64,000 nt of DNA, taken from contig NZ_JARJEF010000015.1 in assembly GCF_029697505.1 (NCBI RefSeq), forward strand, positions 1 to 64,000, in the 5' to 3' direction. Both the position numbers and the translations under genes were made by a program. The number at the start of each line of letters is the position of its first letter. Position 1 is the stretch's first letter. The DNA is from Pseudophaeobacter profundi. Lineage in GTDB: Bacteria > Pseudomonadota > Alphaproteobacteria > Rhodobacterales > Rhodobacteraceae. Below, one piece after another: positions 38,862-47,264 of the stretch. Under the pieces are notes generated by a model. It was given only the letters and a program-made list of their open reading frames with translations, was not told the DNA's origin and did no database searches.

Positions 38862-40256
38862 ATGAAACAAACACGTCGGGATTTCTTGCGCCATACAACA
38901 CTGGCGGCCTGCGCCGTGGCCATCCCACGGTCGGCTTATCCCGCAACCCCGTTCGAGGACGTGGTTGCCAAGGTTGCACGTCGACAGCTTCTTCCGGACA
39001 CCTACCCGCAAACAGAGATCTGGGGCTATGACGGCCTTGTTCCGGCCCCGGAAATCCGGGTTGCACAAGGTGATCGGGTGCGTCGCAGGTTCCGCAACGA
39101 GGTTCCGGACCCCAGTTCGGTTCACTGGCACGGAATCCGGATCGACAACGCGATGGATGGCGTTTCAGGGCTGACCCAGAAGGCCGTGGCGACGGGGGCA
39201 ACCTTTGACTACGACTTCGTCGTACCGGACGCCGGCACTTATTGGTACCACGCGCATAATCGCTCATACGAGCAAGTCGCGCGTGGTCTGCGCGGTGCCT
39301 TGATCGTCGAAGAGGTCGATGGACCGGACATCGACCGCGAGGAAGTCATCGTTCTGGAGGACTGGTTGCTCGACCCTGAGAGCGGGCAGCTGTTCGACAA
39401 TTTCGAACAGCCCATGATGATGAGCCACGGTGGACGCATCGGCAACTTTATCACGACCAATGGGCGCTATGACCTGACCTTGCCTGCGAAGCGCAACGAA
39501 CGCATTCGCTTGCGGATCATCAACGCAGCAAGCGCGCGAATTTTCCCGCTGACGCTCTCGGGGTTGAGTGGCTGGACGGTGGCCGTCGATGGAATGCCGA
39601 TCGGCCAACCCCAGCAGATTGACGGCGAGTTGATCCTCAGCCCGGCACAGCGCGTCGACTTAATTGTCGATGTGACCGAAGACGAAGGCGGCGTGGCCCA
39701 ATTGCTTCGCATCGGCGATGATGATCAACTGACCCCGCTCGTGAGTTTTCCTGTCGACGGCACAGCCAGTTCAGTACCAAGAGGCAAGCCACTGCCGTTG
39801 CCGCCGAACCCTGGGGCACACGCCCCGGACCTTGCCGATGCGCGTGATTTGCGGCTGGTCATGTCCGGCGGTGCGATGGGGCGGATGCAGTCTGCGCTGC
39901 TCGGCAGGGAACGTCTTGGATTCCGTCAGCTTGCCCAAGCGGGCAAGTTCTGGGCCCTGAATGATGTCGCCGATATGACCGACACGCCACTGGCCGATCT
40001 ATCCCTGAACGAGCCGGTGCGCTTGAAGATCGAGAACCAGACCGTGTTCCCACATGCGATGCACCTGCACGGGATGCATTTCCGCGAGCTGCGTCCCGAC
40101 GGCGCGTTCGGGCCGATGCGGGACACAATCCTATTGGCTGGCAACGTGTCCCGGGAGATCGCCTTTACGGCAGACAATCCCGGAAAGTGGCTGTTCCATT
40201 GCCACATGCTCAGCCACGCCGCGTCCGGCATGACAACCTGGATACGGGTCACATGA
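38862..40256 (+). CDS. Multicopper oxidase 1 (CueO/laccase-like)
   Basis: 464-residue Tat-exported oxidase (TRRDFLRHTTLAACAVA). The copper sites are complete: VHWHG, YWYHAHN, HAMHLHGMHF and FHCHMLSHAASGM. This is the three-cupredoxin-domain layout with T1, T2 and T3 coppers. Enzymes of this type oxidise Cu(I) to Cu(II) or organic substrates. The methionine-rich segment of CueO is absent. It is surrounded by cytochrome c genes, and its stop overlaps the next gene (ATGA), so it may pass or take electrons through cytochromes. The second oxidase at 47265 is closely similar. Confidence 0.93.
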   Translation: MKQTRRDFLRHTTLAACAVAIPRSAYPATPFEDVVAKVARRQLLPDTYPQTEIWGYDGLVPAPEIRVAQGDRVRRRFRNEVPDPSSVHWHGIRIDNAMDGVSGLTQKAVATGATFDYDFVVPDAGTYWYHAHNRSYEQVARGLRGALIVEEVDGPDIDREEVIVLEDWLLDPESGQLFDNFEQPMMMSHGGRIGNFITTNGRYDLTLPAKRNERIRLRIINAASARIFPLTLSGLSGWTVAVDGMPIGQPQQIDGELILSPAQRVDLIVDVTEDEGGVAQLLRIGDDDQLTPLVSFPVDGTASSVPRGKPLPLPPNPGAHAPDLADARDLRLVMSGGAMGRMQSALLGRERLGFRQLAQAGKFWALNDVADMTDTPLADLSLNEPVRLKIENQTVFPHAMHLHGMHFRELRPDGAFGPMRDTILLAGNVSREIAFTADNPGKWLFHCHMLSHAASGMTTWIRVT

Positions 40257-40735
40257 GGTATCTTGTTTGGTCCGTTCCGATCACTGTCGTCGCAGCCGCC
40301 TTCACGTATTGGCTCTCGACCAGTGCATCCTCGGATGTCGGCAGCGCGTCCAAGGCGGAGAGCTACGACATCGAAGAAGGCGCGTTGCTCTACGCAGACA
40401 ACTGCGCGTCTTGTCATGGCGCGGATCTGGAAGGCCAGCCGGAATGGCGAACTTCCGGCGCGGATGGGCGCCTGCCAGCGCCACCGCATGATGAGACGGG
40501 TCACACCTGGCATCATCCTGACAGCCTGCTCTTCGATTACACAAAACTGGGGGGTGCGGCGCTGCTGGCGCGTCAGGGCGTCGAATACGACAGCGGAATG
40601 CCGGGTTTCGCAGACATTCTGACCGACCAGGAAATCCACAACATCCTGGCCTACATCCGGTCCACCTGGCCAGACCGCGTTCGCGAAGTCCAGGCCGCGC
40701 GAACAGAAGCCGACGAACAACGGGGAGAGAACTAA
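40253..40735 (+). CDS. Membrane-anchored monohaem cytochrome c
   Basis: 160-residue protein. N-terminal anchor (LVWSVPITVVAAAFTYWL), haem site CASCH in LLYADNCASCHGADLEGQPEW, then HTWHHPDSLLFDYTKLGG and the Met-ligand region SGMPGFADILTDQEIHNILAYIRSTW. It starts in the stop of the multicopper oxidase gene (ATGA overlap), which argues for a close functional pair. The C-terminus is charged. Confidence 0.9.
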   Translation: MRYLVWSVPITVVAAAFTYWLSTSASSDVGSASKAESYDIEEGALLYADNCASCHGADLEGQPEWRTSGADGRLPAPPHDETGHTWHHPDSLLFDYTKLGGAALLARQGVEYDSGMPGFADILTDQEIHNILAYIRSTWPDRVREVQAARTEADEQRGEN

Positions 40736-40736
40736 A

Positions 40737-41468
40737 ATGCGTTTCAGACAAGCCTTCACGACGGTCGCGATAGCTGCCTTGCTTCCGCTACCGGTACTCG
40801 CCGACGAACTGTCAGAGTCCCGGGTCAAGGAAATTGTGCTCGAAGCAATCCGCGAGAACCCGGAGATTGTCATGGAGGCCGTCGCCATCCTTGAACAAAG
40901 GCAGGCGCAAGCGCAGGAGCTCAGTCAGGCCGAAGTTCTGAATGACCAGCGCGATCTGATCGAGAACGATCCGAATGCACCGGTTCTTGGCAACGCCGAA
41001 GGGGACGTCACCATCGTGGAATTCTTTGACTACAATTGTCCCTATTGTCGGCGGGTCAAACCCGAGATTCTTGCCTTGATGGACGCCGATCCCGACATTC
41101 GGCTGGTTTATCGCGAATGGCCCATTCTCGGAGACGGATCGGTCTTTGCCGCAAAAGCGGCCTTGGCAGCGCGCAAACAGGACAAGTATGAAGAGTTCCA
41201 CTGGGCCATGATGGGCCTGCAAGGCCGCGCCGAAGAGGACTCCGTGCTGCGCGTGGCCAGGGAGATCGGCCTGGATATCGCGCAGTTGCGCAAGGACATG
41301 GAGGCCCCCGAGGTCGAAGAGCACATTGCGACCTCCATGCAACTGACTCAAGCTCTGGGAGTCAACGGCACGCCGTCTTTCGTGATCGGGGATGCGCTGG
41401 TCCCGGGCTTCGTCGAAAAGGCGCAGCTTGCCGACCTGGTCGAGGAAGCCCGCAAAGACGAAGACTGA
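40737..41468 (+). CDS. DsbA-family thiol:disulfide oxidoreductase (ScsC/Com1-like)
   Basis: 243-residue periplasmic protein. Signal peptide (MRFRQAFTTVAIAALLPLPVLA), an N-terminal helical dimerisation-type segment (ESRVKEIVLEAIRENPEIVMEAVAILEQRQAQ) as in ScsC, then the thioredoxin fold with the CPYC active site (FFDYNCPYCRRVKP) and the cis-proline loop (VNGTPSFVIGDALVPGF). ScsC works with ScsB as a disulfide isomerase that protects against copper; the ScsB-like reductase is at 33012. It lies 1 bp after the cytochrome gene and ends the run. Confidence 0.92.
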   Translation: MRFRQAFTTVAIAALLPLPVLADELSESRVKEIVLEAIRENPEIVMEAVAILEQRQAQAQELSQAEVLNDQRDLIENDPNAPVLGNAEGDVTIVEFFDYNCPYCRRVKPEILALMDADPDIRLVYREWPILGDGSVFAAKAALAARKQDKYEEFHWAMMGLQGRAEEDSVLRVAREIGLDIAQLRKDMEAPEVEEHIATSMQLTQALGVNGTPSFVIGDALVPGFVEKAQLADLVEEARKDED

Positions 41469-41475
41469 AAGTTCC

Positions 41476-41505
41476 TGCCCGGACCGCCCCTGGGTGGTCC
41501 GGGCA
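41476..41505. terminator. Bidirectional terminator hairpin
   Basis: TGCCCGGACC (41476-41485) and GGTCCGGGCA (41496-41505) form a perfect 10-bp stem with a 10-base loop, between the convergent DsbA and copZ genes. Such a hairpin can terminate both transcripts; no long T-run follows. Confidence 0.7.
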
Positions 41506-41510
41506 CTGCA

Positions 41511-41711
41511 TCAAGCGGCCGCAGGTTCCACGTCATAGCCCGCATCCCGAATGATCGCTTGGACCTGATCGGCTGGTAACACGCTGTCGACACGCACTTG
41601 TCGGGCAGAAAGGTCACATTCTACGCCTGCATTCGGATCTGCGGTTTTCACTGCGCTTTCGATTGCTGCGGTGCAATGCCCACAGCTCATGTCCGGAACG
41701 CTGAACTTCAT
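41511..41711 (-). CDS. copZ: Copper chaperone CopZ-like, heavy-metal-associated domain
   Basis: 66-residue single HMA domain (MKFSVPDMSCGHCTAAIESA), with the metal-binding CxxC at residues 10-13 and the second half GVECDLSARQVRVDSVLPADQVQAIIRDAGYDV. It carries Cu(I) in the cytosol to P1B ATPases. GGAG before the ATG. It is transcribed divergently from copA, and its own CueR-type promoter overlaps the intergenic region. Confidence 0.92.
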   Translation of the reverse strand: MKFSVPDMSCGHCTAAIESAVKTADPNAGVECDLSARQVRVDSVLPADQVQAIIRDAGYDVEPAAA

Positions 41712-41743
41712 CGGAACCACTCCTTGATCTGATTTCTGCCGGT

Positions 41744-41774
41744 GACATGGGGCTTCCCCGCGCTGGAAGGTCAA
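41744..41774 (-). promoter_or_regulatory. CueR-type promoter of copZ
   Basis: Minus strand: TTGACC (41774-41769), 19-bp spacer beginning TTCCAGCGCGGGGAAG, then a poor -10 (CATGTC). The dyad is less symmetric than in the copA box (CCAG...GGGG). Confidence 0.65.
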
Positions 41775-41802
41775 GAGAAGAAATTTATTTGGCGCCCTCC
41801 CA

Positions 41803-41833
41803 TTGACCCTCCAGTTACTGGAAGCCCTACATT
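41803..41833 (+). promoter_or_regulatory. CueR-type promoter of copA
   Basis: TTGACC (41803-41808), 19-bp spacer CTCCAGTTACTGGAAGCCC, then TACATT (41828-41833). This is the best MerR-family promoter in the window: -35, long spacer, CCAG-N4-CTGG-type dyad and a good -10. It is back-to-back with the copZ promoter. Confidence 0.88.
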
Positions 41834-41863
41834 CCACCTCGAATGGAAAAACAGGTGAAACAT

Positions 41864-44374
41864 ATGCCCGAACCCAAACAGATCAGCCTGCCGATCGAAG
41901 GCATGTCATGCGCGTCCTGTGTCGGCAGGGTCGATCGCGCATTGAATGCAATCGACGGCGTAGAGGATGTGTCGGTGAATCTTGCATCCGAAACCGCGCG
42001 TATGAGCGTGGACGCGCTCAAGCGCGTTCCGGAAGTCATCGAAACTCTCCGCGAGCTGGGCTACCCTGCGCGGACGGTCAGGGCCGAACTCACGATTGCG
42101 GCCATGTCCTGTGCCTCTTGTGTCGGGCGGGTCGGCAAGGCGCTTGCCGCGGTGCCCGGGGTGGTCGAGGTGAACGTCAACCTCGCCTCCGAGACGGCGA
42201 CGGTGGTTTACGTCGAAGGTCTTGTCACGACATCCGATCTGATCGATGCAAGCGGCGCGGCAGGGTATCCGGCCACCGTGGCAACGGCCCAAGCCGGTGA
42301 CGACAGGGTTGCGCGCAAGGAGGAAGAGGCTCTGGCGCTTGCCAAACGGGTCACCTTTGCAGCCATCCTCGCCTTGCCGGTCTTTTTGATCGAGATGGGT
42401 GGCCACGTCATTCCGGCCGTTCATATGCTTATCGAGACCACGATTGGTCAGCAGACGAGTTGGCTTCTTCAATTCGTTCTCACGACAATCGTTCTCTTCG
42501 GCCCGGGCCGGACGTTTTACACCAAGGGTTTCCCGGCCCTATTCCGGGGCGCGCCCGACATGAACAGCCTCGTCGCGGTCGGCACCGGGGCGGCTTACTT
42601 CTATTCCGTAGTTGCGACATTCGTACCATCGGCCTTGCCTGACACGCTGCGCTCTGTCTACTTCGAGGCGGCAGCGGTCATCGTCGTCCTCATCTTGCTG
42701 GGGCGTTTTCTTGAAGCGCGCGCTAAGGGGAGAACGGGCGCGGCCATCCAGAAGCTGCTGGGGCTTCAGGCGCGGACCGCACGCGTGATGCGGGACGGTG
42801 AAAGCATAGAGATCGAGATCGATGCGCTAGTTCAGGGTGACATCGTCATCGTGCGCCCTGGTGAACGCATCGCGGTTGATGGCGAGGTCATCGAGGGGAC
42901 CAGCCGCGTCGACGAAAGCATGCTGACAGGCGAGCCGATTCCCGCTGAAAAAAGTGCCGGAGATCCGGTGACCGGCGGGACGGTCAATGGTGCCGGAAGT
43001 CTGCAATTCCGCGCCACGCGGGTCGGCGCCGACACAACCCTGGCGCAAATTATTCGCATGGTCGAAGAGGCCCAGGGCGCCAAGCTGCCGATCCAGGGAT
43101 TGGTCGACCGGATCACGCTTTGGTTCGTACCTGCCGTCATGGCGATCGCGGCGGCGACCGTGCTGGTCTGGCTGGTTTTCGGGCCTGATCCGGCCCTGAC
43201 AATGGCGCTGATCGCCGGTGTGTCGGTGCTGATCATCGCGTGCCCCTGCGCGATGGGGCTTGCGACGCCGACCTCGATCATGGTCGGGACGGGACGTGCT
43301 GCGGAAATGGGTGTCCTGTTCCGCAAGGGCGACGCCTTGCAGCAACTTGATTCCGTTGATGTGGTCGCCCTCGACAAAACAGGCACGGTGACCGAGGGGC
43401 GACCCGCACTGACTGACCTGGTGCTGGCCGAAGGGTTCGATCGTTCAACAACGCTCTCGAAGATCACCGCCGTGGAGTCGCTCTCCGAGCATCCTGTCGC
43501 GGACGCCATCGTCCGTGCCGCGCGGGCCGAGGGCGCACCTCTTGCGGGGGCCGAAGGCTTTCAATCGGTCACAGGTTACGGCGTGCGCGCCGTGGTCGAA
43601 GACGTGGAGGTGTTGGTTGGGGCCGACCGCTACATGGCGCGCGAAGGCATTGACGTCTCGGCATTGACTCCAGAGGAAACGAAGATCGCAAGCAAGGGTC
43701 GCACGGCGCTTTACGCTGCCATAGATGGACGTGTCGCCGCCGTGATCGGCGTCGCCGATCCGGTCAAACCGGCAAGCCGCGCAGCCATCGCAGCGCTGCA
43801 CGAGAAGGGTCTTGCGGTTGCGATGATCACAGGGGACAAACGCGAAACCGCCGAAGCCATCGCCCGCGAAACCGGCATCGACCATGTCGTTGCCGGCGTT
43901 CTGCCAGACGGCAAGGTCGCGGCGCTTGACGGTTTGCGCGAAGGGAACAAGCGCATCGCCTTTGTCGGCGACGGGATCAATGACGCCCCGGCGCTGGCGC
44001 ATGCCGATGTGGGTATCGCCATTGGCACCGGCACTGATGTGGCCATCGAGTCCGCGGATGTCGTCCTGATGTCCGGCGATTTGCGCGGCGTGGTGAATGC
44101 CTTCGAAGTGTCGCGGCGAACCATGCGAAACATCCGGCAGAACCTGTTCTGGGCCTTTGCTTACAATGTCGCGCTGATTCCGGTCGCCGCCGGGGTGCTT
44201 TATCCGGCCTTTGGGCTGCTCCTGTCACCAATTCTCGCGGCGGGCGCGATGGCGTTGTCGTCGGTGTTCGTTCTAACCAATGCCCTGCGCCTGCGAGGTA
44301 TCGCGCCGGCGATGGACGAGCAGCGCGCAATCCCGGCAGAGCTGGCAGCTGTCACTCCTGCTCCAGCAGAATAA
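41864..44374 (+). CDS. copA: Cu(I)-exporting P1B-type ATPase CopA
   Basis: 836-residue pump. Two N-terminal HMA domains have CxxC at C16/C19 and C83/C86. Eight membrane helices follow, with TGEP (actuator), [11 protein letters not shown] (transport CPC), DKTGTVTEG (phosphorylation Asp), SEHP (nucleotide site) and [10 protein letters not shown]. All catalytic motifs are intact. It exports Cu(I) to the periplasm. Start at 41864 ([10 protein letters not shown]) has AGGTGA upstream; an ATG at 41843 is in frame but next to the predicted transcription start. Followed 12 bp later by cueR. Confidence 0.95.
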   Translation: MPEPKQISLPIEGMSCASCVGRVDRALNAIDGVEDVSVNLASETARMSVDALKRVPEVIETLRELGYPARTVRAELTIAAMSCASCVGRVGKALAAVPGVVEVNVNLASETATVVYVEGLVTTSDLIDASGAAGYPATVATAQAGDDRVARKEEEALALAKRVTFAAILALPVFLIEMGGHVIPAVHMLIETTIGQQTSWLLQFVLTTIVLFGPGRTFYTKGFPALFRGAPDMNSLVAVGTGAAYFYSVVATFVPSALPDTLRSVYFEAAAVIVVLILLGRFLEARAKGRTGAAIQKLLGLQARTARVMRDGESIEIEIDALVQGDIVIVRPGERIAVDGEVIEGTSRVDESMLTGEPIPAEKSAGDPVTGGTVNGAGSLQFRATRVGADTTLAQIIRMVEEAQGAKLPIQGLVDRITLWFVPAVMAIAAATVLVWLVFGPDPALTMALIAGVSVLIIACPCAMGLATPTSIMVGTGRAAEMGVLFRKGDALQQLDSVDVVALDKTGTVTEGRPALTDLVLAEGFDRSTTLSKITAVESLSEHPVADAIVRAARAEGAPLAGAEGFQSVTGYGVRAVVEDVEVLVGADRYMAREGIDVSALTPEETKIASKGRTALYAAIDGRVAAVIGVADPVKPASRAAIAALHEKGLAVAMITGDKRETAEAIARETGIDHVVAGVLPDGKVAALDGLREGNKRIAFVGDGINDAPALAHADVGIAIGTGTDVAIESADVVLMSGDLRGVVNAFEVSRRTMRNIRQNLFWAFAYNVALIPVAAGVLYPAFGLLLSPILAAGAMALSSVFVLTNALRLRGIAPAMDEQRAIPAELAAVTPAPAE

Positions 44375-44386
44375 CGGAGGTTCGAC

Positions 44387-44785
44387 ATGAACATCGGAGA
44401 CGTTTCCCGACAATCGGGTGTGCCCCCAAAAACAATCCGCTACTACGAGGAAATCGGGCTGATCCGCCCGAACCGAAGTGAGAACGGCTATCGCGCATTC
44501 ACCGAGAACCACGTTCACAAGCTGGCGTTTCTCGGTCGAGCACGGGCCTTGGGGTTCACCATCGAAGATTGCAGGACGCTTCTGGCTCTCTACGAGGATG
44601 AAAACCGCGAAAGCATGCAGGTGAAGGCGGTGGCGGAAGAGCATCTTCGCCAGATTGAGGAGAAGATAGAGAAGCTGCAATCCATGAGAACGACGCTTAC
44701 CGATCTTGTGGAGAAATGTGCCGGGGATCATCGTCCGGATTGCCCGATCCTCGCAGATCTCTCACCTGTACAATTGTCCGAATAA
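44387..44785 (+). CDS. cueR: Cu(I)-responsive MerR regulator CueR
   Basis: 132-residue MerR-family regulator. The N-terminal winged helix (MNIGDVSRQSGVPPKTIRYY) is followed by a dimer helix and the metal loop KCAGDHRPDCPIL with two cysteines (about residues 112 and 120), the CueR signature that excludes divalent metals. It represses and, with Cu(I), activates promoters with 19-bp spacers. It lies 12 bp downstream of copA, probably co-transcribed. At least four promoters in this window fit it. Confidence 0.95.
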   Translation: MNIGDVSRQSGVPPKTIRYYEEIGLIRPNRSENGYRAFTENHVHKLAFLGRARALGFTIEDCRTLLALYEDENRESMQVKAVAEEHLRQIEEKIEKLQSMRTTLTDLVEKCAGDHRPDCPILADLSPVQLSE

Positions 44786-44806
44786 ACGGGGCCGGTTCGG
44801 CGCGTT

Positions 44807-45571
44807 TCAGAACCAGATTGCGCGGACCGGCATCCAGATACCCATGAAGATCATCATCAGGTTTTCGGTCAGCGAGATGAATCCCAGCGGCACGGAACTG
44901 TCCCCGCCGACGCAGGCGCATTTCAACTCTCGTTTTTCAATGTAGACAGCCTTGAACACGCTGACAGCGCCGACCGTGCCGATGAACAAGGCGACAGGCG
45001 CCGAGAGCCACAGCAGCGCACCGGCAGTCATCAGGATACCTGCCCACGCTTCGCCGAACGGGTAGACCTTGCCGTAACGCACCCATTTGCGCGCCAGCAG
45101 ATCGTAGTTGAGGAACATCGTCGAAAACCCTTCGACATCCTGCAATTTCTGGATCGCGAGAATGGTCATGGACAGCGAAATGAACCATTCGAACCCGCGC
45201 AAGGTAAAGACCGACCCGTACTGGTGCCAAGACAGGCCCAGTGCCAATAGCGCGGCGACGGAAAAGATCGCGATGACCGGCTGGTAGGTCGTGTCGCTTT
45301 GCTCTTCCTTGGGCGGGTCAATGTCGAAAAACACCCTGAGATCATCGTAGCCGCCGATCCGTTCGCCGCCGATGAAGGTCTGCGGCGTCGTCTCGACGCC
45401 ATGCTTCTTCATGAAGGCATCGTTGTCTTCGCGGCTCTCAAGCGGATGGTCTTCCACCTCGAAGCCCTGCCGTTCCAGCAGGTCTTTCGATTTCAGACCG
45501 TAGGGGCAGACATGGCCCGGCATGACCATGCGATAAAGCTGCGCGGATTTACTGTCTGTGTCCCGGGGCAT
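44807..45571 (-). CDS. Glutaredoxin-MauE/DoxX fusion membrane protein
   Basis: 254-residue protein. The first about 75 residues are a glutaredoxin-like domain with GHVCPYGLKSKDLLERQGFEVED (single-cysteine CPYG) and VETTPQTFIGGERIGGYDDL. The rest has four membrane helices of MauE/DoxX type (EWFISLSMTILAIQKLQDVEG; VGAVSVFKAVYIEKRELKCACVGGDSSVPLGF), with a CxC near the end. The family is linked to periplasmic disulfide or redox reactions. It lies 12 bp after the DUF305 gene in the same direction. Confidence 0.85.
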   Translation of the reverse strand: MPRDTDSKSAQLYRMVMPGHVCPYGLKSKDLLERQGFEVEDHPLESREDNDAFMKKHGVETTPQTFIGGERIGGYDDLRVFFDIDPPKEEQSDTTYQPVIAIFSVAALLALGLSWHQYGSVFTLRGFEWFISLSMTILAIQKLQDVEGFSTMFLNYDLLARKWVRYGKVYPFGEAWAGILMTAGALLWLSAPVALFIGTVGAVSVFKAVYIEKRELKCACVGGDSSVPLGFISLTENLMMIFMGIWMPVRAIWF

Positions 45572-45583
45572 ATGCTTTCCTCC

Positions 45584-46420
45584 TTATCCGGCGCAGGTGA
45601 ATTGACCACGGAACCCGGCTTCGTAGTCGGGTTCCGCGCTGACGATCAGATCGGTCAGGTCACCGTCTGTCTCTACGATCTCGGCCGATAGCGGGCCTTG
45701 AGAAAACGCATTTTCGCCCTGCGCATCCAGGCGCACCAGGTCACCGCTGATCTTCATCGCGGCCCCAGTCCCTTCGCCGGTCTCACCGGTCACCAGCACG
45801 GCTGGACTGTCCGAGGTGTAGGCAAATCGGCAGTCTCCACCATTCGGGAACACCGCTGCGATTTCGTCTTCCGTCAGAAACTCGGGATCGATTTTTGACA
45901 CGACCTCCGTTTGAAGCGCCTGTTGCGCATCCACGACCTGTACCGGCGTTCCGGTCGGCGTGGCCGATGCCTCACCGTTTGCGCCAATGTCAGCAATGAG
46001 GTAGCGCATTTCGGCGATTTCTTTATCTTGGGCATAGATGATGTCGTCTGCCAGCCCCCGGACGCGCGGGTCGGTGATCTCGGCACGAGTCGACGTCATG
46101 ATGGCGATCGAGTGGTGCGGGATCATGGCGCGCATGTAGGACCTGTCCTGCACCGTAAATTGCCCGCGTACCAGCCAGAGGCTTGCCGCAAAGACAAGTA
46201 TGGCGCCCCCGAAGATCGCGATGTTGACCTTGGTGTTCTGATACATGGACAACATGTAAGCCAACATGATCACGGCCATGGTCGCCCCCATCAGGATGGC
46301 CATGTAAAGGCGTGTCTCCGAAAAGAAGATATGGCCCCAAAGATAGGTGTTCAGGTACATCAGAACGAACATGACCACGGTCGATGTTCCGATCATCATA
46401 AAGAATCGTGAGTAGTGCAT
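45584..46420 (-). CDS. DUF305 membrane protein
   Basis: 278-residue protein with three N-terminal membrane helices followed by a DUF305 region: SYMRAMIPHHSIAIMTSTRAEITDPRVRGLADDIIYAQDKEIAEMRYLI, with the HH pair and Met residues that may bind copper. A long C-terminal extension (about 110 residues, ending in FTCAG) has a beta-rich domain not typical of DUF305. DUF305 proteins are found in copper and silver loci. It is divergent from an L,D-transpeptidase and upstream of the glutaredoxin fusion. Confidence 0.88.
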   Translation of the reverse strand: MHYSRFFMMIGTSTVVMFVLMYLNTYLWGHIFFSETRLYMAILMGATMAVIMLAYMLSMYQNTKVNIAIFGGAILVFAASLWLVRGQFTVQDRSYMRAMIPHHSIAIMTSTRAEITDPRVRGLADDIIYAQDKEIAEMRYLIADIGANGEASATPTGTPVQVVDAQQALQTEVVSKIDPEFLTEDEIAAVFPNGGDCRFAYTSDSPAVLVTGETGEGTGAAMKISGDLVRLDAQGENAFSQGPLSAEIVETDGDLTDLIVSAEPDYEAGFRGQFTCAG

Positions 46421-46451
46421 TTCCAGTCACCTTCTTGCAGTTCTCTGTAAA

Positions 46452-46482
46452 ACAACAACATTCCAGCGCTGGAGAGTTCCAA
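46452..46482 (-). promoter_or_regulatory. Weak CueR-like site before the DUF305 gene
   Basis: Minus strand TTGGAA, then a spacer with CTCCAGCGCTGGAA (perfect CCAGCGCTGG core), then TGTTGT. The -35 and -10 are poor, but the 10-bp palindrome and the position fit a degraded CueR-type operator. Confidence 0.4.
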
Positions 46483-46599
46483 AAGCGCGAATTTTCGTAG
46501 TTTCAAGGCAACAAAGGCGCGTCGTTTGCCCCGGTTCACGGCTTCTTTTCTTTGCCCCTGACGCGCACTGAATTTTCATGGGTCCGAGGAGATCGCGCC

Positions 46600-47181
46600 A
46601 TGCAGAATTTCACGAGACGAGAATTGATTTGTGCCGGAGCGTTGGGTTGCTTGCTGCCGACAACTGGCTGGGCCCACAAAGTCAAATTGCCCGAACGGTT
46701 CGAACCGCAATTGATAAACACCCGTCGTGATGACTGGATGAACGGGGACATCCACGTCGTTCCCGACGATTTTTTCCTCTATTTCATGCTCGAGGACGGG
46801 ATGGCGATCCGCTACGGGGTCGGGGTAGGGCGCAAAGGTTTGTACGAACCCGGAGAGTTCACGGTAGCGCGCAAGGCCAAATGGCCATGGTGGCGGCCAA
46901 CGAACGCCATGATCCGGCGCGAGCCACATAAGTACGCGAAGTACAAGGATGGGCTGAAAGGCGGGCCAAACAACCCGCTTGGGGCCCGCGCGCTCTATCT
47001 CCATGATGATGAGGGACGCGATACCTATCTTCGCATTCACGGAACGAACGTCCCCGAGACAATTGGGTCGGCCGTGTCGAATGGATGCGCGCGATTGACG
47101 AATGAGCATGTGAAGGATCTGTACGATCGCGTTGAAATCGGCGCTCGCGTCTTTCTCTATCCCAAAGTGACAACGGCGTGA
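46600..47181 (+). CDS. L,D-transpeptidase (ErfK/YbiS family) 2
   Basis: 193-residue exported enzyme. Tat-type leader (FTRRELICAGALGCLLPTTGWA), then the YkuD domain: GRKGLYEPGEFTVARKAKWPWW, NNPLGARALYLHDDEGRDTYLRIHGTN and the catalytic SNGCARLT, with Cys and Arg both present. The family forms 3-3 cross-links in peptidoglycan. GAGGAG precedes the ATG at 46600. It lies 84 bp before multicopper oxidase 2. It is closely related to transpeptidase 3 at 49238. Confidence 0.9.
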   Translation: MQNFTRRELICAGALGCLLPTTGWAHKVKLPERFEPQLINTRRDDWMNGDIHVVPDDFFLYFMLEDGMAIRYGVGVGRKGLYEPGEFTVARKAKWPWWRPTNAMIRREPHKYAKYKDGLKGGPNNPLGARALYLHDDEGRDTYLRIHGTNVPETIGSAVSNGCARLTNEHVKDLYDRVEIGARVFLYPKVTTA

Positions 47182-47264
47182 GGAGCGCTCTGTCGCCTTG
47201 AAGCTCCTCCACCGGAAATGGCACAAGCACAGCAGTTGGCGGAAGCCAGTCCATCATTCATGAG

